Shown: positions 26,395 through 34,938 of the stretch, piece by piece | Position numbering within the stretch: position 1 is the first letter of the stretch | How the letters are laid out: every line of letters begins with the position of its first letter | From: Vibrio barjaei | GTDB taxonomy: Bacteria > Pseudomonadota > Gammaproteobacteria > Enterobacterales > Vibrionaceae | Assembly: GCF_001639065.2 (NCBI RefSeq) | Contig: NZ_LQXO02000005.1 | Coordinates: 124,001-188,000 of the forward strand | Direction: 5' to 3' | Length of the DNA: 64,000 nt | Translations under genes and position numbers: made by a program | Notes under the pieces: model-generated | Told to the model about the DNA's origin: nothing | What the model saw: only the letters and a program-made list of their open reading frames with translations | Databases searched by the model: none

Positions 26395-26982
26395 ATGAAT
26401 GCAAAAACAAACGAAACAAGACAGCATATCCTTGATGTGGGGTATCAGTTAATACTATCGAAAGGCTTTACTGCGGTAGGTTTGTCGGAGTTATTGAAAG
26501 CAGCAGATGTACCGAAAGGGTCGTTTTATCATTACTTTAAGTCTAAAGAACACTTCGGTGAAGTTCTGATTGCCTCTTACTTTGAAGGCTATATGGAACG
26601 TATTGAAGCTCTGTTCTTTAGTAAAAACGGCACCGGTTATGAACGGTTAATGAGCTATTTTAATCGCTGGCTTGATGTTGAATCAGGACGTTGCAATGCC
26701 CATAAATGCTTAGTAGTTAAGTTGGGTGCTGAAGTATCTGATTTGTCTGAAACCATGCGTTCGGAGCTACTGACTGGAGCGGAGCGAATCATTGCAGCAA
26801 TTGCGAAGTGTATTGAGTCAGGTATCGAAGATGGCTCTATTACTGTTCAAGATAGCTTAAGCACTGCCAGTACCATCTACCAACAATGGTTAGGTGCAAG
26901 TTTGCTGAGTAAGCTCAGCCAAGACACGGCACAATTAGGGGGAGCCCTATCAATGACTGAGCAGCTGCTAAAGCATAAGTAA
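26395..26982 (+). CDS. TetR-family regulator (NemR/AcuR-like)
   Basis: With the ATG at 26395 the product has 195 residues. The N-terminal HTH is LILSKGFTAVGLSELLKAADVPKGSFYHYFKSKEHFG. The C-terminal ligand domain includes a WLDVESGRCNAHKCLVVKLGAEV segment with two cysteines (Cys98-type spacing as in NemR/AcuR-like electrophile sensors). The matching operator before this gene and before the oxidoreductase indicates that it controls both. The inducer, perhaps a reactive carbonyl or quinone, is inferred. Confidence 0.85.
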   Translation: MNAKTNETRQHILDVGYQLILSKGFTAVGLSELLKAADVPKGSFYHYFKSKEHFGEVLIASYFEGYMERIEALFFSKNGTGYERLMSYFNRWLDVESGRCNAHKCLVVKLGAEVSDLSETMRSELLTGAERIIAAIAKCIESGIEDGSITVQDSLSTASTIYQQWLGASLLSKLSQDTAQLGGALSMTEQLLKHK

Positions 26983-26991
26983 TTAATTTAT

Positions 26992-27017
26992 AACCTGTTT
27001 ATACAACAGGTTTTTTT
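26992..27017 (+). terminator. Intrinsic terminator after the TetR gene
   Basis: An 8-bp stem (26992-26999 with 27005-27012) and 5-nt loop is followed by seven T. It separates the regulator from the oxidoreductase, which has its own operator and promoter. Confidence 0.8.
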
Positions 27018-27027
27018 ACCAAACAAA

Positions 27028-27046
27028 ACTAGACGACTGGTCTAAT
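27028..27046. promoter_or_regulatory. TetR-type operator (copy 2, before curA-like gene)
   Basis: This is identical over 19 bp to the copy at 26358-26376 and lies 31 bp upstream of the oxidoreductase start, a position that would block its promoter. Confidence 0.8.
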
Positions 27047-27077
27047 ATTAGAAAGCAAGAAACAAAAGGGAATCAAG

Positions 27078-28109
27078 ATGTCACAAGAAAATAACCGAAG
27101 AATTGTCTTAGCTTCACGCCCTGTGGGTGCACCAGTAAATGAGAACTTCCGTTTGGAGTCGGCCGTTATTCCTGAGCCAAAAGATGGGGAGATGTTACTA
27201 AGAGCGATTTACTTGTCTCTTGATCCTTACATGCGAGGTCGAATGAGTGCTGCAGAGTCGTACGCGGATCCGGTTGCCTTGGATGAGGTTATGGTTGGCG
27301 CAACGGTTTGTCAGGTTGAGCAATCAAACCATGAAAACTTTGAGCAAGGCGAGTGGGTTTTGGCGTATACGGGATGGCAAGATTACGCTATCTCTAATGG
27401 TGAAGGGCTAGTAAAACTGGGTAAGAACCCAAGTCATCCTTCATTTGCTCTTGGTATTATGGGGATGCCTGGTTTTACCGCTTACATGGGACTTTTGGAT
27501 ATTGGTCAACCTAAAGCGGGTGACACCGTGGTTGTGGCTGCCGCAACTGGGCCAGTTGGTGCAACGGTAGGTCAAATCGCGAAACTGAAAGGTTGCAAAG
27601 TCGTCGGTATTGCGGGCGGTGCCGAGAAGTGTCAGCACGCAAAAGAGGTACTAGGTTTTGATGAGTGTTTAGACCATAAATCAGATGACCTGGCGCAGCA
27701 ACTTGCTGAAGCTTGCGGTAATGGCATCGATGTCTATTTCGAAAACGTTGGTGGTAAAGTATTCGATGCGGTGTTGCCGTTGTTAAATACGGGTGCGCGC
27801 ATCCCTGTATGTGGCTTGATTTCTCAATACAATGCAACGTCATTACCTGAAGGACCTGATCGCATGTCAATGTTGGTAGCAACTTTGCTGATTAAGCGAA
27901 TCAAGATGCAAGGCTTCATCATTTTTGATGACTACGCACACCGTTATGATGAGTTTGCAACTCAGATGGGACAATGGCTTGCAGAAGGTAAAATCAAGTA
28001 CAAAGAACACCTAGTTGATGGTTTTGAAAATACACCAGAAGCTTTCATGGGCCTATTGGAAGGTAAGAACTTCGGTAAGCTGGTTATCAAGATGAATGAG
28101 CCAAAATAA
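27078..28109 (+). CDS. curA: NADP-dependent zinc-free MDR oxidoreductase (CurA-like)
   Basis: The 343-residue protein belongs to the zinc-free medium-chain dehydrogenase/reductase group that reduces alpha,beta-unsaturated carbonyls (curcumin reductase/leukotriene-B4 dehydrogenase type). Markers are LSLDPYMRGRMS, GMPGFTAYMGLLDIG, the nucleotide-binding VVAAATGPVGATVGQIAKLKG and IDVYFENVGG. The natural substrate is unknown. Control by the adjacent TetR protein is suggested by the shared operator and fits a role in detoxifying electrophiles. Confidence 0.85.
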   Translation: MSQENNRRIVLASRPVGAPVNENFRLESAVIPEPKDGEMLLRAIYLSLDPYMRGRMSAAESYADPVALDEVMVGATVCQVEQSNHENFEQGEWVLAYTGWQDYAISNGEGLVKLGKNPSHPSFALGIMGMPGFTAYMGLLDIGQPKAGDTVVVAAATGPVGATVGQIAKLKGCKVVGIAGGAEKCQHAKEVLGFDECLDHKSDDLAQQLAEACGNGIDVYFENVGGKVFDAVLPLLNTGARIPVCGLISQYNATSLPEGPDRMSMLVATLLIKRIKMQGFIIFDDYAHRYDEFATQMGQWLAEGKIKYKEHLVDGFENTPEAFMGLLEGKNFGKLVIKMNEPK

Positions 28110-28225
28110 TCGACCTGAATTCAGATAAATAATCTTGCGCTTCTCATTTGAGAGGCGCTATTTCATTGGAGCAAGACAAGGTAAACTAGGCTTAATCAGT
28201 AACTGCCACGTTTACGGTATTTTCA

Positions 28226-29062
28226 ATGCACATTGATGCTTCTCGCTCCAGTCGATATTCCACTCTACTATTCAAAGCCTTACTGAAACGGATTGATGTC
28301 GATGCTATTGCTCGTATTGGGCCGTTATCGCTGACCAATTCAAATTTCCATTTTGATAGAGAAAAGCTTCAGCGTTATAAGGACTATTTCGGCTTTAGCA
28401 AAGGCTCCGTACCATTACCGTTTCTATTTGTTGCCACTCAAAATGAGCAATTGCAACTGTTCACTCATCCAAATACCTCTATTCGCCCTCTAGGGTTAGT
28501 TCATACCTCTATAGAGTTTGAGCAGTTTGATGAGCTTGACGGCGAACAAAGTTACGAGTTTCAATTGGAGTTACAGGCAGAGCAAAAAACTGACCGTGGA
28601 TTGAGTTTTGAAGTACATGGAGCTTTTTACCGCTCAGGGCAGATGGTTGCGAGGTATCGATCTGGATATTTGATGCCGACTAAACGCAAAAACGTGAGAT
28701 CCAAGAATAGTAACCCTGCGCTGTCGACCTCGTTGCCTGAACTAGCCACGTTTACTGTTAGCGTCAGCCAAGCACGAGAGTACGCAAAATTATCGGGAGA
28801 CTATAATCCAATCCATCTGGCTCGTTGGTCAGCTAAATTGTTTGGATTTAACAAGCCTATTATTCATGGGATGTATATGGTGGCAAAACTTTTGAAATTT
28901 GAATCTGACTCAACTGCTCTTCATCATGTGGGCTTTGTATTTAAGAAGCCTATCTTAATGCCGACAGACGTAAAAGTGGTTCAAGATAAAGCACAAATCC
29001 TATGTATTAACAGCGAAGGAAATTGCTTTATTGAGATGATGCCTAACAAAACAGGTAAATAG
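28226..29062 (+). CDS. MaoC-like hot-dog dehydratase-domain protein
   Basis: The 278-residue protein appears to hold two hot-dog halves. The C-terminal half carries the hydratase signature YAKLSGDYNPIHLARWSAKLFGF followed by IIHGM, in which Asp and His are the expected catalytic residues. The N-terminal half lacks the motif. It is probably an (R)-specific enoyl-CoA or acyl-ACP hydratase relative. No fatty-acid gene is adjacent, so the pathway is unclear. Confidence 0.8.
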   Translation: MHIDASRSSRYSTLLFKALLKRIDVDAIARIGPLSLTNSNFHFDREKLQRYKDYFGFSKGSVPLPFLFVATQNEQLQLFTHPNTSIRPLGLVHTSIEFEQFDELDGEQSYEFQLELQAEQKTDRGLSFEVHGAFYRSGQMVARYRSGYLMPTKRKNVRSKNSNPALSTSLPELATFTVSVSQAREYAKLSGDYNPIHLARWSAKLFGFNKPIIHGMYMVAKLLKFESDSTALHHVGFVFKKPILMPTDVKVVQDKAQILCINSEGNCFIEMMPNKTGK

Positions 29063-29170
29063 TCTGTGTCAGTACTGAGAATGGCGACAATAACATACAA
29101 TAACGGACAATAAATCGAGCATACTTTTTGTAGCATAGCATCCCTCCACATAGTATTCGGAAAAACTGGT

Positions 29171-29638
29171 ATGGTAAGCCGCATCGCTTTACTCATTGTT
29201 CTTATCGCAACTAGCTCTACTGTGTTTGCGACAGAAGACTCTGTCAAAGAAGAGAATCATCAGGTTGATGAATGGAAAGGCAATGTTGACGTCACGTTTG
29301 CAGGGTGGACTGAGCACTTAACGTCCACGGGCAGAAACCAGGATAACTATATCGTTGGTGTTCGTTACAAGAGATGGGAAGCATTTACGCTACTAAACAG
29401 TTTTGATACGCGTTCGTACATCTTGTCTTACCACCCTCAGTTCGACTGGACCCCTTGGGCAAAAGTTGGCTTAAGAATAGGGGGGATTACCGGATACACA
29501 AAAGAGCAGAACAGCGTACAGCTTGGTGGTATCACTCCAGTGTTTGCTCCGACTCTAACATTACATTATAAACATCTGGGGTTTGAGACGGCCCTGTTTA
29601 CTGATGTGTTGGTATTCTCTATGAAAGTAATGATTTAA
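29171..29638 (+). CDS. Secreted outer-membrane beta-barrel, PagP-like
   Basis: The 155-residue protein has a signal peptide (cleavage near TVFA-TE) and alternating barrel strands. Compared from memory with PagP, it has an early WTEHL His, an LLNSF segment where PagP has KDSF, and GGITGYTKEQ...PVFAPTLTLHYK resembling the PagP end. PagP transfers palmitate to lipid A. The match is moderate, so another eight-stranded barrel is possible. It is monocistronic with its own terminator. Confidence 0.5.
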   Translation: MVSRIALLIVLIATSSTVFATEDSVKEENHQVDEWKGNVDVTFAGWTEHLTSTGRNQDNYIVGVRYKRWEAFTLLNSFDTRSYILSYHPQFDWTPWAKVGLRIGGITGYTKEQNSVQLGGITPVFAPTLTLHYKHLGFETALFTDVLVFSMKVMI

Positions 29639-29664
29639 AGTGGAGCGTTTGCTCCACTTTTTTA
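29637..29664 (+). terminator. Intrinsic terminator
   Basis: A 10-bp perfect stem (29637-29646 with 29651-29660) with GTTT loop and T-run overlaps the stop codon of the PagP-like gene. It may also stop the convergent art operon. Confidence 0.85.
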
Positions 29665-29693
29665 GCTGCTAATCTTTTTCAGCGCCAGTGGAT

Positions 29694-30365
29694 TTAGCGT
29701 GCTGCTTCAAAAGCCAGAGCTTTTTTCTCAACTTGTCTGAATATCAAAGTAAGAATGCCATTGACCCCAAGATAGAAAAGCCCTGCCACGCTGAAGACGA
29801 CGAGTGTGTCGTAAGTTTGAGCATTGATACGCTGTGCGTAGCCCATAATATCCATAATGGTGATGGTACTGGCCAGCGATGTGCCTTTAAATACTAAGAT
29901 CACTTCATTAGAGTAAGCTGGTATCGCTCTGCGAATCGCAAACGGAAGCAAGACACGCAGCGTTGCTTTCATATCCATCCCTAGCGCACGACATGCCTGC
30001 CATTGACCTGATGGAATGGCATTGAAAGCGCCTTTAAATAACTGAGTACTGTACGCCGCTGTGTTAAGTGCAAGGGCAAGCATGGCACAGAACCAAGGTT
30101 GGCTTAGCCATGTCCACAAAAAACTTTCTCTAATAACCTCAAACTGCCCCGGTCCGTAGTAGACCAGAAAGATCTGAACCAATAATGGTGTACCAGTAAA
30201 AAGAGTGATGATGCCACGCGTTAGCCAGTGAACTACTGGTGTTCGAAGGATCAAGCTAAGCGTCATCAGCAACGCAAGTAGGCAGCCTACGATCAGAGCT
30301 ACTACAGTGAGCTGTAGGCTTGTTTGCAAGCCATCCACCATTTGCCAAACATGTTGTTGATTCAT
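29694..30365 (-). CDS. artM: Arginine ABC transporter permease
   Basis: The 223-residue inner-membrane permease of the His/Glu/Arg family has about five helices and the EAA loop QACRALGMDMKATLRVLLPFAIR. Last gene of artPJQM; its start overlaps the artQ stop by 4 bp. Arginine specificity is inferred from gene order and resemblance to ArtM. Lysine/ornithine/histidine systems are close relatives. Confidence 0.88.
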   Translation of the reverse strand: MNQQHVWQMVDGLQTSLQLTVVALIVGCLLALLMTLSLILRTPVVHWLTRGIITLFTGTPLLVQIFLVYYGPGQFEVIRESFLWTWLSQPWFCAMLALALNTAAYSTQLFKGAFNAIPSGQWQACRALGMDMKATLRVLLPFAIRRAIPAYSNEVILVFKGTSLASTITIMDIMGYAQRINAQTYDTLVVFSVAGLFYLGVNGILTLIFRQVEKKALAFEAAR

Positions 30366-31054
30366 GCTGTGACTCCTTTGCTACCGACGGCCATTTCTTT
30401 TGAGGAGAACTTTTTATCTAGTACTTTTACTGCTTTTTGAGTAATCAATGTGATTACAAGATAAATCGCCGCTGCGGTCGCATACCAAGTAAACGCTTCA
30501 TGTGTCGCCGCAGAGGTTAATTGTGCTTGTTTCATTAAGTCTGTAACACCAATTAGTGAGACTAAAGCAGTATCTTTTAATAGTACGAGCCATTGGTTGG
30601 TAAGTCCGGGTAGGGCATGCTTAACCGCTTGTGGCAGTACTATTCTAAAGAAAACACGTGCACGACTTAGGCCTAGTGCACTGCCAGCTTCACGCTGACC
30701 ACTGGGTACTGCTTTTAGTGCTCCACGAATGGTTTGTGCGGCATAAGAGGCAAAAATTAACGAGAGTGCGATGACACCGGCTAAGAACGGGCTAACCTCA
30801 ATGAAATCTCCCGTAATCAGAAATAAGACTTGGGTAGAACCAAAGAAGATAAATAGAACGACTAGAAGCTCTGGTAAGCCACGAATAATGGTGACGATTG
30901 CCGTGGTTGGCCAAGAGATGATTTTGTGGCGAGACATCTCGCCACCAGCAAAAATAATCGCTAGTACTAAGCCAACCAAAAGGCTGACGAAAGCAAGTTG
31001 GATGGTTACCCAACTTGCTTGTACGAGTGACGCCGAGTAACCCGTTAACCCCAT
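30362..31054 (-). CDS. artQ: Arginine ABC transporter permease
   Basis: The 230-residue permease has helices, the EAA loop QREAGSALGLSRARVFFRIVLP and the polar amino-acid permease pattern TIIRGLPELLVVLFIFFG. It pairs with ArtM. It begins 1 bp after the binding-protein gene and overlaps artM (ATGA), so translation is probably coupled. Confidence 0.88.
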   Translation of the reverse strand: MGLTGYSASLVQASWVTIQLAFVSLLVGLVLAIIFAGGEMSRHKIISWPTTAIVTIIRGLPELLVVLFIFFGSTQVLFLITGDFIEVSPFLAGVIALSLIFASYAAQTIRGALKAVPSGQREAGSALGLSRARVFFRIVLPQAVKHALPGLTNQWLVLLKDTALVSLIGVTDLMKQAQLTSAATHEAFTWYATAAAIYLVITLITQKAVKVLDKKFSSKEMAVGSKGVTA

Positions 31055-31055
31055 A

Positions 31056-31787
31056 TTAATTACCGAAGTACTTATCGAAAATAGCTTGGTATTCGCCGTT
31101 TTCTTTTACTGTTTTAAGTGCCGCATTTAGTTGGTCAACCAATGCTTGGTTGTCTTTGTTTACGGCGATACCAAAACCATTACCAAAGTACTTTTGGTTA
31201 GTAATTTGGTCACCAACGTAAGCCAGTTTATCGTCTTTCTTGAACCATTCTGCGACAACTGCCGTGTCACCGAATACAGAATCAATACGACCATTTTGCA
31301 TATCGATGAACGCATCTTGGTAACTGCCATAAGGTACGGCTGTTACGCCGGCCATTTGCTCTAATAGGTAGCTTTGGTGCGTTGAACCGTTTTGAACACC
31401 CACACGCTTACCTTCTAGTGCCGCTTGTGATGCAACCTTACCTGTCATCGCTACGAAAGCCGCTGAGTTGTCGTAATAAGCATTGGTAAAGCTAACCTGC
31501 TGCTGACGGGCTTCAGTAATGTCGATACCAGAAATCGCTGCGTCGTAGCGTTTGAACTTAAGTGCAGGAATTAAGCTATCAAAGGCTTGGTTATGGAAAC
31601 TACATTTGGCTTCAATCTGTTTACATAGCGCGTTAGCAAGGTCGACATCAAAACCTTGGATCTGGTTATTTTCATCGACATATTCGAATGGTGCGTAAGT
31701 CGCTTCCATGGCAAATTTAATTTCTTGTTGTGCCATTGCGCCGTAAGAAGCCAGACCAATCAGTGAAGCAAGTAACATCTTTTTCAT
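31056..31787 (-). CDS. artJ: Arginine ABC transporter periplasmic binding protein
   Basis: The 243-residue protein has a signal peptide (cleavage after GAMA-Q) and the family-3 solute-binding fold: IKFAMEATYAPFEYVDENNQIQ, GFDVDLANALC, YDAAISGIDITEARQQQV and QNGSTHQSYL. It could equally be named ArtI. It is preceded by a hairpin in the artP-artJ gap and a GGAGAA ribosome-binding site, which fits high expression of the binding protein. Confidence 0.88.
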   Translation of the reverse strand: MKKMLLASLIGLASYGAMAQQEIKFAMEATYAPFEYVDENNQIQGFDVDLANALCKQIEAKCSFHNQAFDSLIPALKFKRYDAAISGIDITEARQQQVSFTNAYYDNSAAFVAMTGKVASQAALEGKRVGVQNGSTHQSYLLEQMAGVTAVPYGSYQDAFIDMQNGRIDSVFGDTAVVAEWFKKDDKLAYVGDQITNQKYFGNGFGIAVNKDNQALVDQLNAALKTVKENGEYQAIFDKYFGN

Positions 31788-31803
31788 AATAATTCTCCTT
31801 GTC

Positions 31804-31824
31804 AGATTGCGATGAAGGCAATCT
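31804..31824 (-). other. Intercistronic hairpin between artP and the binding-protein gene
   Basis: Arms 31804-31810 and 31818-31824 (7 bp, perfect) with a 7-nt loop lie 17 nt upstream of the binding-protein start, just before its GGAGAA ribosome-binding site. No T-run follows. Such hairpins often stabilise or adjust operon mRNA. Confidence 0.45.
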
Positions 31825-31834
31825 CCATTGTTAT

Positions 31835-32563
31835 TTAGTGTGTTAAGTAGTCAGCAAAAGCTTGAGTAGTTGGGTTTTTAAATGCGTCTTTTGTGCCATG
31901 TTCGATGACTCGGCCTTTTTCGAGATAAAGAACATGACTGGCAATTTTCTTCGCAAAATCAACTTCATGTGTAACAACCACTTGAGTGATGCCCGTTTCA
32001 CTCAATTCGTTGATAATATTGACGATCTGAGTTGTGATTTCAGGATCAAGCGCTGCTGTTGGTTCGTCAAAGAGCAAGACTTCAGGTTTCATCATCAATG
32101 CTCTTGCAATAGCAACGCGCTGTTGCTGACCACCTGATAGTTGTAGTGGCCACGCATCGGCTTTATCAGCGAGTTGAAGTGTAGAAAGCATTTTTAAGGC
32201 TTCTTGTGTGGCTTGCTCTTTCGAGACGCCTGCTACCTTAGTGGGCGCTTCAATTAAGTTCTCCATTACCGTCATATGAGGCCAAAGGTTATACTGTTGG
32301 AAAACCATCCCGACTTGCTTACGAAGCGCTAAACCTTGTTTTTCAGATACTTGTCGATCGAAGTCGTAGTCATTATTCGCAATACTGAGCGCCCCGCCAT
32401 CTGCCATTTCCAGCAAATTTAACAAGCGAAGTAGAGAGCTTTTACCAGCACCACTCGGACCTAAGAGAACCAAGGTTTCACCCTTGCCGCAATGAAAGCT
32501 GACATCGTGCAAAACTTGAGTCGTGCCGTAGAACTTATTGAGGTTGTTTGCTTGAATACCCAT
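31835..32563 (-). CDS. artP: Arginine ABC transporter ATPase
   Basis: The 242-residue ATPase has Walker [11 protein letters not shown]-loop QQYNLWPH, signature [15 protein letters not shown], Walker [11 protein letters not shown] and the H-loop VTHE. It is the first gene of the operon and resembles ArtP/HisP. A partial ARG-box-like sequence lies 9 bp upstream. Confidence 0.9.
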   Translation of the reverse strand: MGIQANNLNKFYGTTQVLHDVSFHCGKGETLVLLGPSGAGKSSLLRLLNLLEMADGGALSIANNDYDFDRQVSEKQGLALRKQVGMVFQQYNLWPHMTVMENLIEAPTKVAGVSKEQATQEALKMLSTLQLADKADAWPLQLSGGQQQRVAIARALMMKPEVLLFDEPTAALDPEITTQIVNIINELSETGITQVVVTHEVDFAKKIASHVLYLEKGRVIEHGTKDAFKNPTTQAFADYLTH

Positions 32564-32571
32564 GCTGATTT

Positions 32572-32589
32572 ACTGCATTAAAAATCATT
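32572..32589. promoter_or_regulatory. Possible ARG box upstream of artP
   Basis: The 18-bp ACTGCATTAAAAATCATT fits the ArgR consensus (TG-N3 then four A/T then AT-CA) with two mismatches at conserved positions. The expected second box at 21-bp spacing is not seen; a weaker copy lies at 32619-32636. Low confidence. Confidence 0.3.
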
Positions 32590-32780
32590 GTGTGAACTAT
32601 ACTATCAGAAGTGTTATTTATGCAATAAAAATGTATAAAAATTTTAATTGTTAAAATTATGTATCGATTTATGGTTGAAAAGTAGACATCTCTATTGTGT
32701 GGGTCAGGGTGGATCTTAGGGCGAGTGGGTATAAGAAAAGCGCTTGGCTTTCAACCAAACGCCTAGGAATCAAAAGAATA

Positions 32781-33113
32781 TTACTTCAGTTTCAATTGCT
32801 GAGTTAACCAGTCAGCACTTGTAGTTTGTTTACCTTGGCAGATAACGTAGTAGGGTGTTCCGGTGAACCAACTTTTTGACGCTACTTCTTCAACAAATAT
32901 CTGAATGGAGGCTACATCATCCTTAGCGTAGTTCCACTTTCGGGTTAAGTGTTCTGCTGCTTCTTTACCATTATGGCTATCACCGTTACGTATGAAGTCG
33001 CAATCAGATTGTCGCATTTGATTGATCAGATATTGTACATCTTCCTCAGTATTGGCGAAGGCGTTGGAGCCTATCAGTAGTCCACCTATCAGAAGTGAAT
33101 GAATTAGCTTCAT
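32781..33113 (-). CDS. DUF5329 (YfeK-like) secreted protein
   Basis: Starting at the ATG at 33113, the 110-residue protein has a signal peptide (cleavage near NAFA-NT). It shows the DUF5329 pattern: QSDCDFIRNGDSHNGKEAAEHL, IFVEEVASKSWFTGTPYYVIC and a terminal ADWLTQQL, with two cysteines that could pair. Its start overlaps the stop of the MBL gene (ATGA), so it is translated with it. The function is unknown. Confidence 0.8.
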   Translation of the reverse strand: MKLIHSLLIGGLLIGSNAFANTEEDVQYLINQMRQSDCDFIRNGDSHNGKEAAEHLTRKWNYAKDDVASIQIFVEEVASKSWFTGTPYYVICQGKQTTSADWLTQQLKLK

Positions 33114-34165
33114 TGATTCCACCATTGCTTAACTGGCGCTGGATTGTGAATTTCCAAACGCTGTCCAATCTCTGGCGAGACCATAGTGACACCACGTTCC
33201 TGACTTATCTCAAGAGCTCTGTTCATTGGTTCATGCCAATCGTGCATGGACAAATCAAAAGTACTGTTGTGAATTGGCATCATGACCTTACCTTTGACGT
33301 CGATATGAGCTTGTACGCTCTGTTCTGGGAACATGTGGATTTGTGACCACAACTTGTTATAGGCGCCAGTTTCAATCATAGTAAAATCAAAAGGTCCGTA
33401 TTTCTCGCCAATTTCAGCAAATCCTCCAAAGTAACCAGAGTCTCCAGAAAAGAACACGTTGGCTTGTTGACTGTTAATGACCCAGCTACCCCAAAGGGTA
33501 GAATCACGGTCCGTTAAGCCACGACCAGAGAAGTGCTGAGTCGGTGTCAGGGTATAGGTGATACCGTTTACGTCATGCGATTCCCACCATGCAAGTTCGG
33601 TAACCTTGTTTTTAGGTACTCCCCATTTCACAAGATAATCACCTACTTTTAGTGGCACAACAAAGTGATTAACTTTATCTACCAGTGCTTTGACTGAGGC
33701 TTTGTCTAAGTGGTCGTAATGGTCGTGACTGATGATAACAACATCTATCTGCGGCAAATCTTCTAGGGATATTGGCGTTTTATGAAAGCGTTTAGGCCCT
33801 GCCCATTGCACCGGAGATGCTCTATCGCTGAAAACTGGATCTGCCATGACCAATTGGCCATCTAGCTTCATAATAACGCTAGAATGTCCTAGCCGATAAA
33901 CCACATCTTGTTGCTCACTCAACAATTGCTGTGATGTCATCACATGGACAGGTAAGTCGAAGGTCGGAGTTGGGGCATCGCGCTCAGTGGTGAAATAAGA
34001 CTTCATGATCTTAACGATGTCGCTAAAGCTTGATTGGTATTCCAACTCAGTATTGACGTATTTATCTGGATAACGCTCGGGGTCTTTCTCTGTGTTGCTG
34101 CAAGCGGTTAAGGCAGTGGTACTCATTGCTAGAACTCCTATTGAGGCGATTAGTGACTTTCTCAT
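33110..34165 (-). CDS. MBL-fold lipoprotein hydrolase (NAPE-PLD/UlaG-like)
   Basis: With the ATG at 34165 (AGGAA ribosome-binding site) the product has 351 residues and a lipoprotein signal ending in LTAC. The MBL motif is intact (VVIISHDHYDHLD), with LGHSSVIMKLDGQLVMADPVFSDRASP before it and FFSGDSGYFGGF plus MMPIHNSTF after it. This fits the N-acyl-phosphatidylethanolamine phospholipase D/UlaG-like group. The substrate is unknown. It is divergent from a TetR gene with shared operator repeats. Confidence 0.85.
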   Translation of the reverse strand: MRKSLIASIGVLAMSTTALTACSNTEKDPERYPDKYVNTELEYQSSFSDIVKIMKSYFTTERDAPTPTFDLPVHVMTSQQLLSEQQDVVYRLGHSSVIMKLDGQLVMADPVFSDRASPVQWAGPKRFHKTPISLEDLPQIDVVIISHDHYDHLDKASVKALVDKVNHFVVPLKVGDYLVKWGVPKNKVTELAWWESHDVNGITYTLTPTQHFSGRGLTDRDSTLWGSWVINSQQANVFFSGDSGYFGGFAEIGEKYGPFDFTMIETGAYNKLWSQIHMFPEQSVQAHIDVKGKVMMPIHNSTFDLSMHDWHEPMNRALEISQERGVTMVSPEIGQRLEIHNPAPVKQWWNQ

Positions 34166-34224
34166 GATATTTCCTATCGCGATTAAAAGACTGGCTGTAA
34201 AGAGATCGATAGCCAAAGTCCTTT

Positions 34225-34281
34225 GTAAACTAACCAGTGTAGTTTACTTTTAAAATATGAAAAGTAAACTGATTAGTGTAA
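34225..34281. promoter_or_regulatory. Paired TetR-type operator repeats in the divergent promoter region
   Basis: Two imperfect direct copies of GTAAACTRAYYAGTGTAR lie at 34225-34242 and 34264-34281, each with a palindromic core. Perfect inverted repeats (34241-34251 with 34260-34270) lie between them, around a possible -10 TAAAAT at 34251-34256. The region fits control of both the MBL and TetR genes by the TetR protein. Confidence 0.6.
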
Positions 34282-34282
34282 A

Positions 34283-34933
34283 ATGCGGAAAGAAAAATCT
34301 GAGTTGTCGAGTAACCCAATGAAAGAAAAGAAAAAAACACGAAGCGAGATTAAACGCGAAGCAATTATTGAAGCGGCTAAACACGCGTTTCATGAGTTTG
34401 GTGTGCAGAATACCAGTATGGATAAACTCGCGGCGATGGCCGGTGTATCGAAACGAACGGTATATAATCACTTCGAATCAAAAGAAGTGTTAGTCATGAG
34501 CTTGCTGTCGGATTTGTGGCGACAATCTATGATGGATGTTGACTTGCAACCTTTGGCGTCGATGGATCTCAAACAACAGCTTGTCTATTTACTGTCGCAT
34601 GAGATAGGCATCTTGAACAATCCTGCTTATATTGATTTGTCGAAGGTTGCGTTTGGACATTACTTCTATCGACCAGAAGAACTGAAAGCCCAAGCTGACA
34701 AGATGTCGAAGCAAGAAACTGCCTTATACAAATGGCTAGAGCACAATAATGAGCAACAACTGACTATTCCGGATGTTAGTGTGGCAAGCGTTCAGTTGCA
34801 CAGCTTGATTAAAGGCAGCTGTTTTTGGCCGCAATTAATGGGAATGACGGACACGTTGACTGAAGAAGGTGTTCAGCAACTCGCGTTATCTACTGCTGAG
34901 CTGTTCTTGGCTCGCTACCAGCTTAACGACTGA
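34283..34933 (+). CDS. TetR-family regulator divergent from the MBL gene
   Basis: The 216-residue protein has an N-terminal TetR HTH (AAKHAFHEFGVQNTSMDK...AGVSKRTVYNHFESKEVLVMSLL). Its C-terminal domain includes a TetR_C-like helical bundle. The start is uncertain: the ATG at 34283 follows the operator directly without a ribosome-binding site, and the ATG at 34319 would give 204 residues. Control of the MBL/DUF5329 pair is inferred from the operator repeats. Confidence 0.85.
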   Translation: MRKEKSELSSNPMKEKKKTRSEIKREAIIEAAKHAFHEFGVQNTSMDKLAAMAGVSKRTVYNHFESKEVLVMSLLSDLWRQSMMDVDLQPLASMDLKQQLVYLLSHEIGILNNPAYIDLSKVAFGHYFYRPEELKAQADKMSKQETALYKWLEHNNEQQLTIPDVSVASVQLHSLIKGSCFWPQLMGMTDTLTEEGVQQLALSTAELFLARYQLND

Positions 34934-34938
34934 TATAT

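Noticed and set aside
32619-32636. Second ARG-box-like sequence upstream of artP
   Set aside because: Five mismatches in conserved positions and wrong spacing relative to the first candidate.
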